Positions 11,180 through 22,244 of a stretch of 64,000 nt of DNA are shown here, piece by piece. Location: contig NZ_JALJDX010000204.1 of the NCBI RefSeq assembly GCF_022952855.1, positions 1-64,000 of the forward strand. The letters are read 5' to 3'. The notes under the pieces are model-generated. The model was not told the DNA's origin and ran no database searches. It saw only the letters and a list, made by a program, of their open reading frames with translations. Made by a program: the position numbers and the translations under genes. This DNA is from Pseudomonas sp. RGM2987 (GTDB lineage Bacteria > Pseudomonadota > Gammaproteobacteria > Pseudomonadales > Pseudomonadaceae). Each line of letters begins with the position of its first letter. Position 1 is the stretch's first letter.

Positions 11180-12165
11180 AACCCAAGCGCTTTGCGCTGA
11201 CGCCCGGCGAGCCTGCCGGCATCGGTCCCGACCTGTGCCTGCTGCTCGCCTCGCAACCCCAGCCACATCCCCTGATTGCCATCACCAGCCGCGACCTGCT
11301 CCTCGAACGGGCCGCGCAGCTGGGGCTGGTCGTCGACCTGCTGCCGGTGACGCCCGATGCCTGGCCTGATGCCCCGGCGCCCGCCAACAGCCTGTATGTC
11401 TGGGATACGCCGCTGGGCGCTCCGGTCATCACCGGGCAGCTGGACAAGGCTAACGCCGCATTCGTCCTGCAAACCCTGAGCCGTGCCGGCCAGGGCTGCC
11501 TGGAGGGTACGTTCGCCGGCATGATCACCGCGCCGGTCCACAAGGGCGTGATCAACGAATCCGGGATCGCCTTTTCCGGGCATACTGAATTCCTCGCAGA
11601 CCTGACCCACACCGCCCAGGTGGTGATGATGCTCGCCACCCGCGGCCTGCGCGTCGCCCTGGTGACCACTCACCTGCCCTTGCGCGACATCGCCGACGCC
11701 ATCACTCCAGATCGCCTGGAGCGGGTTACCCGTATCCTGCACGCCGACCTGCAAAACAAATTCGGCATCGCCCGGCCGCGTATCCTGGTGTGCGGGCTCA
11801 ATCCCCATGCCGGCGAAGGCGGACACCTGGGCCGCGAAGAAATCGACATCATAGAACCTACATTGGAGCGCTTGCGCAGCGAGGGCATGGACCTGCGTGG
11901 CCCGCTGCCTGCCGACACTCTGTTTACCCCCAAATATCTGGAGCACTGCGACGCGGTGCTGGCGATGTACCACGACCAGGGCCTGCCCGTGCTGAAGTAC
12001 AAAGGCTTCGGCGCGGCGGTCAACGTGACCCTGGGCCTGCCGATCATCCGCACTTCCGTGGACCATGGCACCGCCCTGGACCTGGCGGGCAGCGGCAAGA
12101 TCGATACCGGCAGCCTGCAAGTCGCGCTGGAAACCGCCTACCAGATGGCCGAGACCCGTTTATGA
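11176..12165 (+). CDS. pdxA: 4-hydroxythreonine-4-phosphate dehydrogenase PdxA
   Basis: 329 residues. NAD-dependent oxidation of 4-phosphohydroxy-L-threonine in pyridoxal-5-phosphate synthesis. Metal-ligand histidines are visible in [26 protein letters not shown] and [18 protein letters not shown] start at 11176 overlaps the surA stop (GTGA), and the end overlaps the rsmA start (ATGA), giving the classical surA-pdxA-rsmA-apaGH arrangement. Confidence 0.95.
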   Translation: MKPKRFALTPGEPAGIGPDLCLLLASQPQPHPLIAITSRDLLLERAAQLGLVVDLLPVTPDAWPDAPAPANSLYVWDTPLGAPVITGQLDKANAAFVLQTLSRAGQGCLEGTFAGMITAPVHKGVINESGIAFSGHTEFLADLTHTAQVVMMLATRGLRVALVTTHLPLRDIADAITPDRLERVTRILHADLQNKFGIARPRILVCGLNPHAGEGGHLGREEIDIIEPTLERLRSEGMDLRGPLPADTLFTPKYLEHCDAVLAMYHDQGLPVLKYKGFGAAVNVTLGLPIIRTSVDHGTALDLAGSGKIDTGSLQVALETAYQMAETRL

Positions 12166-12980
12166 CTGAGCAATACCAACACCGCGCGCGCAAGCGCTTC
12201 GGCCAGAACTTTTTGCATGACGCCGGCGTGATCGATCGCATCCTGCGCTCCATCAATGCCAAGTCCGGCGACCGCATGCTGGAAATCGGCCCTGGCCAGG
12301 GCGCCTTGACCGAAGGCCTGCTCGACAGCGGTGCGCAGCTGGATGTGGTGGAACTGGACAAAGACCTGGTGCCGATCCTCAACCAGCAGTTTGCTGACAG
12401 AAGCAATTTCAATCTGCACCAGGGCGACGCGCTGAAATTCGACTTCAACAGCCTGGACGCCGCGCCGAACAGCCTGCGGGTGGTCGGGAATCTTCCGTAC
12501 AACATCTCGACGCCGCTGATCTTCCACCTGCTGAGCAATGCCGGACTGATCCGTGACATGCACTTCATGCTGCAAAAAGAAGTGGTCGAGCGTCTCGCCG
12601 CGGGCCCCGGCGGCGGTGATTGGGGCCGGCTGTCGATCATGGTCCAGTATCATTGCCGGGTCGAACACCTGTTCAACGTCGGCCCGGGGGCATTCAACCC
12701 TCCGCCCAAGGTCGACTCAGCTATCGTCCGCCTGGTTCCTCACGCCATCCTCCCGCATCCGGCCAAGGATCATCGCCTGCTGGAGCGCGTAGTGCGCGAA
12801 GCGTTCAACCAGCGCCGCAAGACCCTGCGCAATACCTTGAAGCTGTTGCTCAGCAGCGCCGAAATCGAATCTGCCGGCGTCGACGGCAGCCTGCGCCCCG
12901 AGCAGTTGGACCTGGCAGCATTCGTGCGCCTGGCCGACAAGCTCAGCGATCAGCTCGCGTCAAAAGCCGAGGCCAACTGA
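12162..12980 (+). CDS. rsmA: 16S rRNA dimethyladenosine transferase RsmA (KsgA)
   Basis: 272 residues. It dimethylates the two adjacent adenosines near the 3' end of 16S rRNA with S-adenosylmethionine. The SAM-binding motif [10 protein letters not shown] (41-50) and catalytic NLPYNIS (about 112-118) are intact, followed by the helical C-terminal domain. The ATG overlaps the pdxA stop. Not to be confused with the RsmA/CsrA RNA-binding regulator. Confidence 0.95.
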   Translation: MTEQYQHRARKRFGQNFLHDAGVIDRILRSINAKSGDRMLEIGPGQGALTEGLLDSGAQLDVVELDKDLVPILNQQFADRSNFNLHQGDALKFDFNSLDAAPNSLRVVGNLPYNISTPLIFHLLSNAGLIRDMHFMLQKEVVERLAAGPGGGDWGRLSIMVQYHCRVEHLFNVGPGAFNPPPKVDSAIVRLVPHAILPHPAKDHRLLERVVREAFNQRRKTLRNTLKLLLSSAEIESAGVDGSLRPEQLDLAAFVRLADKLSDQLASKAEAN

Positions 12981-13087
12981 CGGCACTCGTGATCGGGTAG
13001 GATGCCACTCTGGTCTACTACCCGATACTTGGCCTAGACTGATGCCATCAGTGACCCGCGTCCCGCTTCGTTCTTAAGGCCTTTTGC

Positions 13088-13468
13088 ATGTCCGATCCTC
13101 GCTACCAGGTCGACGTCAGCGTCACCACCCGCTATCTGACCGAACAGTCCCAACCTGAGCACAACCGTTTCGCTTTCGCCTACAGCATTACCGTACGCAA
13201 TAACGGCTCCTTGCCGGCCAGGCTGCTGTCGCGGCATTGGGTCATTACCGACGGTGACGGCCATGTCGAAGAAGTGCGCGGTGAAGGGGTCGTCGGCCAG
13301 CAGCCGCTGATCGACGCCGGTCAAAGCCACAGCTACAGCAGCGGCACCGTGATGACCACCCGGGTCGGCACGATGCAAGGCACCTACCAGATGCTGGCCG
13401 AAGACGGCAAACGCTTCGATGCCGTCATCAAGCCTTTTCGCCTGGCGGTACCCGGGGCCCTGCACTGA
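13088..13468 (+). CDS. apaG: ApaG/Co2+ and Mg2+ efflux-associated protein
   Basis: 126 residues, the usual length, forming the single ApaG (DUF525) immunoglobulin-like domain. The family signature [24 protein letters not shown] is present (residues about 54-78). Its stop overlaps the apaH ATG. The biochemical role is unclear; the family is associated with ApaH and divalent cation tolerance. The 107-bp gap from rsmA may carry a promoter, but I see no clear boxes. Confidence 0.93.
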   Translation: MSDPRYQVDVSVTTRYLTEQSQPEHNRFAFAYSITVRNNGSLPARLLSRHWVITDGDGHVEEVRGEGVVGQQPLIDAGQSHSYSSGTVMTTRVGTMQGTYQMLAEDGKRFDAVIKPFRLAVPGALH

Positions 13469-14346
13469 TGGCCACGTATGCGGTCGGCGACCTGCAGGGC
13501 TGTCTCGACCCGCTCAAGTGCCTGCTGGAGCGAGTCGCCTTCGACCCGCAGCAAGACACGCTGTGGCTGGTGGGGGACCTGGTCAACCGTGGCCCGCAAT
13601 CGCTCGAGACGTTGCGCTTTCTCTACAACATCCGCCAGTCGCTGGTGTGCGTGCTCGGCAACCACGACCTGCACCTGCTGGCAGCCTGGCGAAACATCGA
13701 GCGGCTGAAGAAATCCGATACGCTCAGTGAAATACTGGCGGCCCCCGATTGCGTCGAGCTGCTGGAATGGCTGCGTCAGCAGAAACTCATGCACTACGAC
13801 GAGCAGCGCAACCTGGCACTGGTGCACGCGGGCATTGCGCCCCAGTGGTCGTTGCGCAAGGCCCTCAAGTGCGCGGCCGAGGTCGAACAGGCGCTGCGCG
13901 ACGACAATCTGTTCGGGCCCTACCTGGATGGCATGTACGGCAACGAACCGGTCAAGTGGGACAACGACCTTACCGGCGTAGCCCGTCTTCGGGTCATTAC
14001 CAACTACTTCACCCGCATGCGCTTCTGCACCCGCGACGGCAAGCTCGACCTCAAGGGCAAGGAAGGCATCGAGACCGCACCGCCCGGCTATGCCCCCTGG
14101 TTCAAGCACAAAGAGCGCAAGACCCGAAGCCTCAAGATCATTTTCGGCCACTGGGCGGCGCTTGAAGGCCAATCCGACGAACCCGGGGTCATCGCCCTCG
14201 ACACCGGTTGCGTGTGGGGCAGTGCGATGACGTTAATGAACGTCGACAGCGGCGAGCTATTGCGTTGCGATTGCAACGAACAGGGCCGCCCCAAACCCCA
14301 TAATCCCTCGACCACCGCACCATCGCCGGCCCGTACAGCCGTCTGA
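13468..14346 (+). CDS. apaH: Symmetrical bis(5'-nucleosyl)-tetraphosphatase ApaH
   Basis: 292 residues. Metallophosphoesterase hydrolysing Ap4A to two ADP, and decapping Np4-RNA in enterobacteria. Motifs in order: [12 protein letters not shown] (metal ligands), [23 protein letters not shown], and the later [10 protein letters not shown] and [10 protein letters not shown] low-complexity Pro/Ser/Thr-rich tail of about 20 residues ends the protein. The ATG overlaps the apaG stop by one base. Confidence 0.94.
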   Translation: MATYAVGDLQGCLDPLKCLLERVAFDPQQDTLWLVGDLVNRGPQSLETLRFLYNIRQSLVCVLGNHDLHLLAAWRNIERLKKSDTLSEILAAPDCVELLEWLRQQKLMHYDEQRNLALVHAGIAPQWSLRKALKCAAEVEQALRDDNLFGPYLDGMYGNEPVKWDNDLTGVARLRVITNYFTRMRFCTRDGKLDLKGKEGIETAPPGYAPWFKHKERKTRSLKIIFGHWAALEGQSDEPGVIALDTGCVWGSAMTLMNVDSGELLRCDCNEQGRPKPHNPSTTAPSPARTAV

Positions 14347-14371
14347 CCGGTGCTGGCTACAGGAGCCCCAC

Positions 14372-14701
14372 ATGTCCGCATTCAAACGCATTCCCCCGGA
14401 ACAGGCCCAGGCCCTGCGCGAGCAAGGCGCAGTCGTCGTCGATGTCCGCGACCCGGCGACTTTTGCCGCCCTGCACATCAGCGGCTCCACGCATCTGGAT
14501 AACCATTCCATCGCCGATTTCATCCGCGCCGCCGACCTCGACGCCCCTGTCGTGGTGGTCTGCTATCACGGCAATTCCAGCCAGAGCGCAGCCGCTTACC
14601 TGGTCAGCCAGGGCTTTACCGACGTCTACAGCATGGACGGCGGTTTCGAGCTGTGGCGCACGATTTATCCCGGCGAAACAGCGCAAGCCACAGCGGAATA
14701 A
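14372..14701 (+). CDS. glpE: Thiosulfate sulfurtransferase GlpE
   Basis: 109 residues, a single rhodanese domain. The active-site loop [11 protein letters not shown] places the sulfur-carrying cysteine at residue 64. It transfers sulfur from thiosulfate to cyanide or thioredoxin. It is 25 bp downstream of apaH, the usual pseudomonad neighbour, and is the probable end of the surA-pdxA-rsmA-apaGH-glpE unit. Confidence 0.92.
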   Translation: MSAFKRIPPEQAQALREQGAVVVDVRDPATFAALHISGSTHLDNHSIADFIRAADLDAPVVVVCYHGNSSQSAAAYLVSQGFTDVYSMDGGFELWRTIYPGETAQATAE

Positions 14702-15001
14702 TTTTTTCATGTTGCCCCAGCCCGCGTGAACCGTGGGCTAGAGCGACAGCAGACGAACGGTCTGCCACAACTAATTACGTATTCCACCTTTACCTCCCGG
14801 ATTCCGAACTATCCTTAGCCTCAGGCCATCCAAAACAGGGGAGAGCCGGTACACCGGCGCGCGGGTCATCGGGAGTCAGCTTTCAGGAACCTGTAATCCT
14901 GGAAGTATTCTGGGGGGTAAACGGCAACTGGGTTCCCAGCGGCTGTCCAGCATCGACTGATAGATCCGACACCGGCTCCACGTATCGAGCGAGGTGACGT
15001 C
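14702..15001. other. Intergenic region glpE-prkA
   Basis: 300 bp without a credible gene. An imperfect hairpin lies near 14718-14740 (AGCCCGCG / CGTGGGCT) without a T-run. CTATCCT at 14809-14815 resembles a sigma-S type -10 and could serve prkA, whose homologues are starvation-induced, but no matching upstream box is convincing. A GAGG ribosome site lies just before the prkA ATG. Confidence 0.4.
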
Positions 15002-16924
15002 ATGAGTATTTTTAGCCACTTCCAGCAACGTTTCGAGTCCACGCGGCAGGAGGAATACTCGCTGCAGGAATACCTCGAACTCTGCAAGCAGGACCGCAGT
15101 GCCTATGTGTCGGCTGCGGAGCGTCTGTTGCTGGCAATCGGAGAACCGGAGCTGCTGGACACCTCGACCAATTCGAGGCTCTCGCGGATCTTTTCCAACA
15201 AGGTGATTCGCCGCTATCCGGCCTTTGCTGACTTCCATGGGATGGAAGAGTGCATCGAACAGATCGTGTCCTATTTCCGCCATGCCGCCCAAGGCCTGGA
15301 AGAGAAGAAACAGATCCTTTATCTGCTGGGCCCGGTGGGTGGCGGTAAATCGTCCCTGGCCGAGAAACTCAAACAACTGATCGAGAAAGTGCCCTTCTAC
15401 GCCATCAAGGGCTCACCGGTTTTCGAGTCGCCCCTGGGGCTGTTCAACGCCACTGAGGACGGCGCGATCCTCGAGGAAGACTTCGGTATTCCCCGGCGCT
15501 ATCTCAACACCATCATGTCGCCATGGGCCACCAAGCGCCTGGCCGAGTTCGGCGGCGACATCAGCCAGTTCCGGGTGGTCAAGCTCTACCCGTCGATCCT
15601 CAACCAGATCGCGGTCGCCAAGACCGAACCCGGGGACGAGAACAACCAGGATATCTCGGCACTGGTGGGCAAGGTCGATATCCGCAAGCTCGAAGAATTT
15701 CCACAGAACGATGCCGATGCCTACAGTTACTCGGGTGCACTGTGCCGGGCCAACCAGGGCCTGATGGAATTCGTCGAGATGTTCAAGGCGCCCATCAAAG
15801 TGCTGCACCCTTTGCTGACCGCCACCCAGGAAGGCAACTACAACAGTACCGAAGGCCTGGGGGCCATTCCCTTCACCGGGATCCTGCTGGCCCACTCCAA
15901 TGAATCGGAATGGCACACCTTCCGCAATAACAAGAACAACGAAGCGTTCATCGACCGGATCTATATCGTCAAGGTGCCGTACTGCCTGCGGGTCAGCGAT
16001 GAGGTGAAGATCTACGACAAACTGCTGTTCAACAGCTCGCTGTCCAAGGCCCATTGCGCGCCAGACACCCTGAAGATGCTCGCCCAGTTCACCGTGCTGT
16101 CGCGCCTCAAGGAGCCGGAAAACTCTAACATCTATTCGAAGATGCGCGTGTATGACGGTGAAAACCTCAAGGACACCGATCCGAAGGCCAAGTCGATCCA
16201 GGAATACCGCGACAACGCCGGGGTCGATGAAGGGATGAACGGTCTGTCGACACGTTTCGCGTTCAAGATCCTGTCCAAGGTCTTCAACTTTGACCCGCAC
16301 GAAATCGCCGCCAACCCGGTGCACCTGCTGTACGTGCTGGAGCAGCAGATCGAGCAGGAACAGTTCCAGGCCGAAACCCGCGAGCGCTACTTGCGCTTCC
16401 TCAAGGAATACCTGGCGCCGCGCTACATCGAATTCATCGGCAAGGAAATCCAGACCGCGTACCTGGAGTCCTACAGCGAGTACGGCCAGAACATCTTCGA
16501 CCGCTACGTGCTGTACGCGGACTTCTGGATCCAGGACCAGGAATACCGCGACCCGGAAACCGGCGAAATCCTCAACCGCGTCGCCCTCAACGAAGAGCTG
16601 GAGAAAATCGAGAAGCCGGCCGGCATCAGCAATCCGAAGGATTTCCGCAACGAAATCGTCAACTTCGTGCTGCGTGCCCGGGCCAACAACAACGGCAAGA
16701 ACCCCACCTGGCTCAGCTATGAAAAGCTGCGGGTGGTCATCGAGAAGAAAATGTTCTCCAACACCGAAGACCTGCTGCCCGTCATCAGCTTCAACGCCAA
16801 GGCCAGCAAGGAGGACCAGCAAAAACACAACGACTTCGTTACACGCATGGTCGAACGTGGCTACACCGACAAACAGGTACGGCTGCTCTCCGAGTGGTAC
16901 CTGCGGGTCCGCAAATCGCAATAA
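15002..16924 (+). CDS. prkA: PrkA serine protein kinase (YeaG)
   Basis: 640 residues, the normal size. An AAA-type ATPase domain carries the P-loop GPVGGGKSS (110-118), and the C-terminal PrkA kinase-like domain contains LRVVIEKKMFSNTEDLLPVI. In E. coli YeaG acts in nitrogen-starvation adaptation; in Bacillus PrkA has been described both as a kinase and as an AAA protease. A strong GAGG site precedes the ATG. It is the first gene of the conserved prkA-yeaH-spoVR trio, separated from yeaH by 112 bp. Confidence 0.93.
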   Translation: MSIFSHFQQRFESTRQEEYSLQEYLELCKQDRSAYVSAAERLLLAIGEPELLDTSTNSRLSRIFSNKVIRRYPAFADFHGMEECIEQIVSYFRHAAQGLEEKKQILYLLGPVGGGKSSLAEKLKQLIEKVPFYAIKGSPVFESPLGLFNATEDGAILEEDFGIPRRYLNTIMSPWATKRLAEFGGDISQFRVVKLYPSILNQIAVAKTEPGDENNQDISALVGKVDIRKLEEFPQNDADAYSYSGALCRANQGLMEFVEMFKAPIKVLHPLLTATQEGNYNSTEGLGAIPFTGILLAHSNESEWHTFRNNKNNEAFIDRIYIVKVPYCLRVSDEVKIYDKLLFNSSLSKAHCAPDTLKMLAQFTVLSRLKEPENSNIYSKMRVYDGENLKDTDPKAKSIQEYRDNAGVDEGMNGLSTRFAFKILSKVFNFDPHEIAANPVHLLYVLEQQIEQEQFQAETRERYLRFLKEYLAPRYIEFIGKEIQTAYLESYSEYGQNIFDRYVLYADFWIQDQEYRDPETGEILNRVALNEELEKIEKPAGISNPKDFRNEIVNFVLRARANNNGKNPTWLSYEKLRVVIEKKMFSNTEDLLPVISFNAKASKEDQQKHNDFVTRMVERGYTDKQVRLLSEWYLRVRKSQ

Positions 16925-17036
16925 GCAGCGGCAAGCTTCTAGCGACAGGCTGCAAGGGACGGCGTTGAGCCCCAGGCTCGACGCCACCTGCCTTGCAGCT
17001 TGAGGCTAACGACTTGAAGCTCCCCCGGAGGGGCCT

Positions 17037-18308
17037 ATGAGCTATGTGATCGACCGACGCCTTAATGGCAAGAACAAGAGCACGGTAAACCGCCAGCGTT
17101 TTCTGCGGCGTTACCGTGACCACATCAAGAAGGCCGTTGAAGAGGCGGTCAGCCGGCGTTCCATTACCGACATGGAACACGGTGAACAGATCAGTATTCC
17201 CGGTCGCGATATCGACGAACCGGTGCTTCACCATGGCCGCGGCGGCAAACAGACCGTCGTACATCCCGGCAACAAGGAATTCACCAGCGGCGAACACATC
17301 CCCCGACCGCAGGGCGGTGGCGGCGGCAAGGGGCCCGGCAAGGCCGGCAACTCCGGCGAGGGCATGGATGAGTTCGTATTCCAGATTACCCAGGAAGAAT
17401 TCCTGGAATTCATGTTCGAGGACCTGGAGCTGCCGAACCTGGTCAAGCGCAACCTGACCGGCACCGACACCTTCAAGACCGTGCGCGCGGGCATCAGCAA
17501 TGAAGGCAATCCCTCGCGCATCAACATCATTCGTACCCTGCGCTCGGCCCACGCCAGGCGCATCGCGCTGTCAGGCAGCAGCCGGGCCAAACTGCGTGAA
17601 GCCAAAGAGGAATTGGCACGTCTGAAGCGTGAAGAACCCGACAACTTTGGCGATATTCAGGACCTGGAAGCGGAAATCGAGAAACTCAGCGCACGCATCC
17701 ACCGTGTTCCGTTCCTGGATACCTTCGACCTCAAGTACAACCTGCTGGTCAAGCAACCCAACCCCAGCTCCAAGGCGGTGATGTTCTGCCTGATGGACGT
17801 TTCCGGCTCCATGACCCAGGCCACCAAGGACATCGCCAAGCGTTTCTTCATCCTTCTGTACCTGTTCCTGAAACGCAACTACGACAAGATCGACGTGGTG
17901 TTCATCCGCCACCACACCAGCGCCAGGGAAGTGGATGAAGAAGAGTTCTTCTACTCCAGGGAGACCGGCGGCACGATCGTCTCCAGCGCCTTGAAACTGA
18001 TGCAGGAGATCATGGCCGAGCGTTATCCGGCCAACGAGTGGAATATCTATGCCGCGCAGGCATCGGACGGTGACAACTGGAACGACGACTCGCCGATCTG
18101 CCGCGACATTCTGATCAACCAGATCATGCCGTTCGTCCAGTACTACACCTATGTGGAAATTACTCCACGGGAACACCAGGCGTTGTGGTACGAATATGAG
18201 CGGATTGCCGAAGCCTTCAGCGACACATTTGCCCAACAGCAATTGGTCTCGGCCGGGGATATCTACCCGGTCTTCCGTGAACTCTTCCAGCGCAGGTTAG
18301 TGATATGA
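17037..18308 (+). CDS. YeaH/YhbH family protein (DUF444)
   Basis: 423 residues. It has a Gly-rich segment ([16 protein letters not shown], about 97-112) and a C-terminal von Willebrand factor A-like domain whose metal-ion site reads [10 protein letters not shown] coiled-coil-like helix ([19 protein letters not shown]) lies between. Molecular role unknown; it always accompanies PrkA and SpoVR, and the vWA domain suggests it is an adaptor for the AAA protein. The GGAGG site sits just before the ATG, and the gene overlaps spoVR by four bases. Confidence 0.9.
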   Translation: MSYVIDRRLNGKNKSTVNRQRFLRRYRDHIKKAVEEAVSRRSITDMEHGEQISIPGRDIDEPVLHHGRGGKQTVVHPGNKEFTSGEHIPRPQGGGGGKGPGKAGNSGEGMDEFVFQITQEEFLEFMFEDLELPNLVKRNLTGTDTFKTVRAGISNEGNPSRINIIRTLRSAHARRIALSGSSRAKLREAKEELARLKREEPDNFGDIQDLEAEIEKLSARIHRVPFLDTFDLKYNLLVKQPNPSSKAVMFCLMDVSGSMTQATKDIAKRFFILLYLFLKRNYDKIDVVFIRHHTSAREVDEEEFFYSRETGGTIVSSALKLMQEIMAERYPANEWNIYAAQASDGDNWNDDSPICRDILINQIMPFVQYYTYVEITPREHQALWYEYERIAEAFSDTFAQQQLVSAGDIYPVFRELFQRRLVI

Positions 18309-19870
18309 CCGCCAAAAAAGAGCAGAAGCGCCAGCCCATTTCCACCGGCTCCGAATGGACGTTCGAGCTGATCCAGGCCTACGACCGCGAAATCAGCCGT
18401 ATCGCGGACCGCTATGCACTAGATACCTACCCCAACCAGATCGAGGTCATTACCGCCGAGCAGATGATGGACGCCTACGCGTCGGTCGGCATGCCGTTGG
18501 GCTATCACCACTGGTCCTACGGCAAGCACTTCCTCAGCACCGAGAAATCCTACAGTCGCGGTCAGATGGGGCTGGCCTATGAGATCGTGATCAACTCCGA
18601 CCCTTGCATCGCCTACCTGATGGAAGAAAACACCATCTGCATGCAGGCGCTAGTGGTGGCGCACGCCTGCTACGGACACAACAGCTTCTTCAAGGGTAAC
18701 TACCTGTTCCGCACCTGGACCGACGCCAGCTCGATCATTGATTACCTGGTATTCGCCAAGCAATACATCATGCAATGCGAGGAGCGCCACGGCATTGATG
18801 CAGTCGAGGATCTGCTGGACTCCTGCCACGCCCTGATGAACTACGGTGTGGACCGCTACAAACGGCCGTATCCGATTTCCGCCGAAGAAGAACGTCGGCG
18901 TCAGAAGGACCGGGAAGAGCACCTGCAGAAACAGATCAACGACCTGTGGCGCACCATTCCCAAGGGCGCGGACAAGTACAACGAGAAGGACAATGCACGT
19001 TTTCCCGCCGAACCCCAGGAAAACATCCTCTATTTCATTGAAAAACATGCGCCGCTGCTAGAGCCATGGCAGCGGGAAATCGTGCGCATCGTGCGCAAGA
19101 TCGCCCAGTACTTTTATCCACAACGCCAGACCCAGGTCATGAACGAAGGCTGGGCTACGTTCTGGCACTACACCCTGATGAACGACCTGTACGACGAAGG
19201 CCTGGTCACCGACGGCTTCATGATGGAGTTCCTGACGTCCCACACCAGCGTGGTGTTCCAGCCGGGCTTCGACAGCCCGTATTACAGCGGCATCAACCCA
19301 TACGCACTGGGTTTCGCCATGTATCGCGACATACGGCGCATGTGTGAGGACCCCACCGAAGAGGATCGCCGCTGGTTTCCGGAAATTGCCGGCTCCGACT
19401 GGTTGTCCACGATCAAGTTCGCCATGAGCAGCTTCAAGGACGAAAGCTTCATCCTGCAGTACCTCTCGCCGAAGGTGATCCGCGACCTGAAGCTGTTCAG
19501 CATCCTCGATGACGATCAGAAAGATGACCTGTTGGTGCCCGCCATCCATGATGAGGGCGGCTACCGCATCATCCGCGAAACCCTGGCGGCGCAATACAAC
19601 CTGGGCAACCGCGAGCCCAATGTGCAGATCTACAGCATTGACCGTCGGGGAGATCGCTCACTGACGCTGCGACACCAGGCACACAACCGTAAACCGTTGG
19701 GTGATTCCACCGATGAAGTGCTCAAACACCTGCATCGCCTCTGGGGGTTCGATATTCATCTGGAGACCCTGCAAGGCGACCAGGTCATGAAAACCCACCA
19801 CGTACCGCCCAGAAACGAACAAGCCGAAGGAGACTATGGCCGTCTGGATCTGGCCGTCATCCACCTCTGA
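18305..19870 (+). CDS. SpoVR family protein (YcgB)
   Basis: 521 residues. Family landmarks include [16 protein letters not shown] [12 protein letters not shown] (about 62-73), [14 protein letters not shown] and [18 protein letters not shown] (about 277-294). His/Glu-rich motifs resemble metal-binding sites, but no reaction is established. In Bacillus the homologue is needed for spore cortex formation; in Proteobacteria it belongs to the PrkA stress module. Its ATG lies in the yeaH stop region (ATGA), showing translational coupling. Confidence 0.92.
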   Translation: MTAKKEQKRQPISTGSEWTFELIQAYDREISRIADRYALDTYPNQIEVITAEQMMDAYASVGMPLGYHHWSYGKHFLSTEKSYSRGQMGLAYEIVINSDPCIAYLMEENTICMQALVVAHACYGHNSFFKGNYLFRTWTDASSIIDYLVFAKQYIMQCEERHGIDAVEDLLDSCHALMNYGVDRYKRPYPISAEEERRRQKDREEHLQKQINDLWRTIPKGADKYNEKDNARFPAEPQENILYFIEKHAPLLEPWQREIVRIVRKIAQYFYPQRQTQVMNEGWATFWHYTLMNDLYDEGLVTDGFMMEFLTSHTSVVFQPGFDSPYYSGINPYALGFAMYRDIRRMCEDPTEEDRRWFPEIAGSDWLSTIKFAMSSFKDESFILQYLSPKVIRDLKLFSILDDDQKDDLLVPAIHDEGGYRIIRETLAAQYNLGNREPNVQIYSIDRRGDRSLTLRHQAHNRKPLGDSTDEVLKHLHRLWGFDIHLETLQGDQVMKTHHVPPRNEQAEGDYGRLDLAVIHL

Positions 19871-19933
19871 TCCCGTTTCCGCCTCCGAACGTCCGGCGCA
19901 AAGGTTATCCTGTCGGACCAACGGAGGTTTTTT

Positions 19934-21160
19934 ATGCAGATCTATAAAGTCGGCGGCGCCGTTCGCGATCGCCTGCTGGGCATTCCCGTCACAGATATCG
20001 ACCGGGTCGTGGTGGGTGCCACCGCCGAGCAAATGCTCGCCTTGGGTTTTCGCCCCGTGGGGGCTGACTTTCCAGTCTTCCTCGACCCGAAGACTGGCGA
20101 GGAATACGCCCTTGCCCGCACCGAACGCAAAAGCGGCCGAGGCTATGGCGGCTTCGTATTCCATGCCAGTCCTGACGTGACCCTCGAGCAAGACCTGATC
20201 CGCCGGGACTTGACGATCAACGCCATGGCCGAAGACGACCATGGCAACCTGACGGATCCCTACAACGGCCAGCGCGACCTTGACGCCCGGGTGCTTCGCC
20301 ACGTTTCCCCGGCTTTCGCCGAAGATCCACTCCGAGTCCTGCGGGTTGCCCGCTTTGCCGCGCGCTACGCGCCGCTGGGTTTCAAGGTCGCGGAGGAAAC
20401 CCTGGAGTTGATGCGCCAGCTCAGTGACTCCGGCGAACTGCAAGCGTTGACCGCCGAACGCAGCTGGAAGGAAATCTCCCGCGCCCTGATGGAAAACCAA
20501 CCACAGGTTTTTATCCAGGTACTGCGTGACTGCACAGCCCTCAAGGTCCTGATGCCCGAGGTCGACGCGCTGTTCGGCGTACCGCAACCTGAGGCGCATC
20601 ACCCGGAAATCGACACCGGCGTCCACACCCTGAGCGTGCTGGAGCAGGCTGCCCTGCACCGTCAACCGCTGACGGTTCGTTGGGCGTGCCTGCTCCACGA
20701 CTTGGGGAAAGGCCTGACACCCGAGCATGAATGGCCGCGCCACATCGCCCACGAACACACGGGGCTGAAGCCGATCAAGGCAGTCAACGAGCGCTTCAAG
20801 GTGCCACGCGACTGCCAGGAACTGGCACTATTGGTCGGCCAATATCACACCCATGGTCATCGTGCGCTGGAGTTGAAAGCGTCCACGCTGCTTGAGCTGC
20901 TGCAAAGTTTCGACGTGTATCGCCGCCCCCAGCGCTTCGAGGAATTCATCGCCGCCTGTGAGATGGATGCGCGTGGGCGCAAAGGGCTGGAGGAGCGGAG
21001 TTATCCACAGGCGGACTATTTGCGTGGCGCGGCAGCCGCAGCGCGCGCTGTGGCCGTGCAGCCGTTGCTGGAGAAAGGGTTCAAGGGGCCGGAACTGGGC
21101 GAGGCGCTCAAGCGCGAGCGGCTCAGGGCGTTGAAGGCGTACAAGGAAGCGGCGGGCTGA
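19934..21160 (+). CDS. cca: Multifunctional CCA tRNA nucleotidyltransferase
   Basis: 408 residues. Adds and repairs the 3'-CCA of tRNA. The class II nucleotidyltransferase head has GGAVRD (7-12) and the catalytic D21/D23 in TDIDRVV; the C-terminal HD domain shows LLHDLGKG and carries 2'-phosphatase/phosphodiesterase activity in gammaproteobacterial enzymes. GGAGG precedes the ATG. It is convergent with folK, and a REP pair lies between them. Confidence 0.95.
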   Translation: MQIYKVGGAVRDRLLGIPVTDIDRVVVGATAEQMLALGFRPVGADFPVFLDPKTGEEYALARTERKSGRGYGGFVFHASPDVTLEQDLIRRDLTINAMAEDDHGNLTDPYNGQRDLDARVLRHVSPAFAEDPLRVLRVARFAARYAPLGFKVAEETLELMRQLSDSGELQALTAERSWKEISRALMENQPQVFIQVLRDCTALKVLMPEVDALFGVPQPEAHHPEIDTGVHTLSVLEQAALHRQPLTVRWACLLHDLGKGLTPEHEWPRHIAHEHTGLKPIKAVNERFKVPRDCQELALLVGQYHTHGHRALELKASTLLELLQSFDVYRRPQRFEEFIAACEMDARGRKGLEERSYPQADYLRGAAAAARAVAVQPLLEKGFKGPELGEALKRERLRALKAYKEAAG

Positions 21161-21207
21161 TGGGGAGCGCTGTGCCAGTTGGCATCTTTGGCGCATGCAT
21201 CACCGTA

Positions 21208-21295
21208 ATCGCGAGCAGGCTCGCTCCCACAGGGTTTGCGGTGGATGAAATCCTGAGACCACCCTCGTCAATGTGGGAGCGAGCCTGCTCGCGAT
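21208..21295. repeat. REP pair (family A) between cca and folK
   Basis: Inverted copies GCGAGCAGGCTCGCTCCCAC and GTGGGAGCGAGCCTGCTCGC about 45 bp apart, between convergent genes. No other terminator is visible there. Confidence 0.85.
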
Positions 21296-21299
21296 GGCG

Positions 21300-21827
21300 T
21301 CAGGAAGGACGCAGCAGTTCCAACGGCGTCAGTTGCCGGCCTCGCCATTCGAAAGCCACCGGCGCCAGCACCTGGTCGATCTGTGATTCTTCCCACAAAG
21401 CGGCGAAGCCTTTGCCCACGCCTGGGTGAATCCGATCCGGCGCGATCAACGATAACGGCCACAGGACGAAAGCATTCTTGAGAATTTCTGCGCGCGGCAG
21501 CACCAGCCCATCGAAGTTGCCGACCTGTTCGCCGTACAGCAACACGTCGATGTCCAGCGGCAGCCCCTTGCGGTCAGGTGCATAACGGCCATTGTCCGCC
21601 TCGATGAACTTGAGGCGACGATCCAGCTCCATCAGCGGCAGGTCGGTGAACGCCGACACGACAAAGTTGAAGAACGGCCCACTCTTGATGCCCACCGGCT
21701 GGCTCTCGAACACCGCCGAACAACGCATATCCGAAAGGAAACCCGCCAGGGCTTCAAGCCCGGCGCGCAAATGGGTTTCACGCTCGATATTGCTGCCGAG
21801 CCCGAGAAAAACCTGAGTCAGCGACAT
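21300..21827 (-). CDS. folK: 6-hydroxymethyl-7,8-dihydropterin pyrophosphokinase FolK
   Basis: 175 residues. Transfers pyrophosphate from ATP to hydroxymethyl-dihydropterin in folate synthesis. N-terminal FLGLGSNIERE and the HPPK signature around DRKGLPLDIDVLLYG (about 89-103) are intact. Its start overlaps the end of folB by 10 bp, so the pair is translationally coupled. Confidence 0.94.
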   Translation of the reverse strand: MSLTQVFLGLGSNIERETHLRAGLEALAGFLSDMRCSAVFESQPVGIKSGPFFNFVVSAFTDLPLMELDRRLKFIEADNGRYAPDRKGLPLDIDVLLYGEQVGNFDGLVLPRAEILKNAFVLWPLSLIAPDRIHPGVGKGFAALWEESQIDQVLAPVAFEWRGRQLTPLELLRPS

Positions 21828-22171
21828 CCGCGCTCGATCTCCACGCCTACTCCACTGGCGGCCGGAACAGCGCCAGGCTTGGTCACTTTCAGGCGCAGCC
21901 AGGTGATCTTGAACTCGTCCATCAGTTCCTGGGCCAGTCGCTCGGCAAAGGTCTCGACCAGTTGAAACTGCGCCTGCGCGGCAAACGCCTGGATGCGCGA
22001 CGATACGCTGGCATAGTCGAGTGCCAGGGTCAGGTCATCACCCGCCGCAGCCGGACGGTTATCCCAGGCAAAACTCAGATCAAGCCGCAGACACTGTCGG
22101 ATGCCTCGCTCCCAGTCATAGGCACCGATGACGGTGTCGACTTCCAGGCCCTCGATAAACACTCTGTCCAA
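21818..22171 (-). CDS. folB: Dihydroneopterin aldolase FolB
   Basis: 117 residues, the normal length, starting from the TTG at 22171. That TTG has GGAG at good spacing and begins with the family N-terminus (M)[21 protein letters not shown] longer frame to 22246 would reach into the plsY start and is not supported. It converts dihydroneopterin to hydroxymethyl-dihydropterin plus glycolaldehyde, the step before FolK. Conserved Lys is in [11 protein letters not shown]. Divergent from plsY with 73 bp between starts. Confidence 0.92.
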   Translation of the reverse strand: MDRVFIEGLEVDTVIGAYDWERGIRQCLRLDLSFAWDNRPAAAGDDLTLALDYASVSSRIQAFAAQAQFQLVETFAERLAQELMDEFKITWLRLKVTKPGAVPAASGVGVEIERGCR

Positions 22172-22244
22172 CACTCTTCTCCGCAGCACGACAAGGGCGC
22201 AATGCGCCGTTAGAATCAGGGCGTCCTCGCCCGGAATAGTTAGC

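Noticed and set aside
14717..14740. Terminator after glpE
   Set aside because: Imperfect stem and no T-run; kept only as a remark in the intergenic entry.
15413..16987. 524-codon - strand frame opposite prkA
   Set aside because: Antisense to the intact kinase gene, Val/Leu/Asp/Gln-rich shadow composition.
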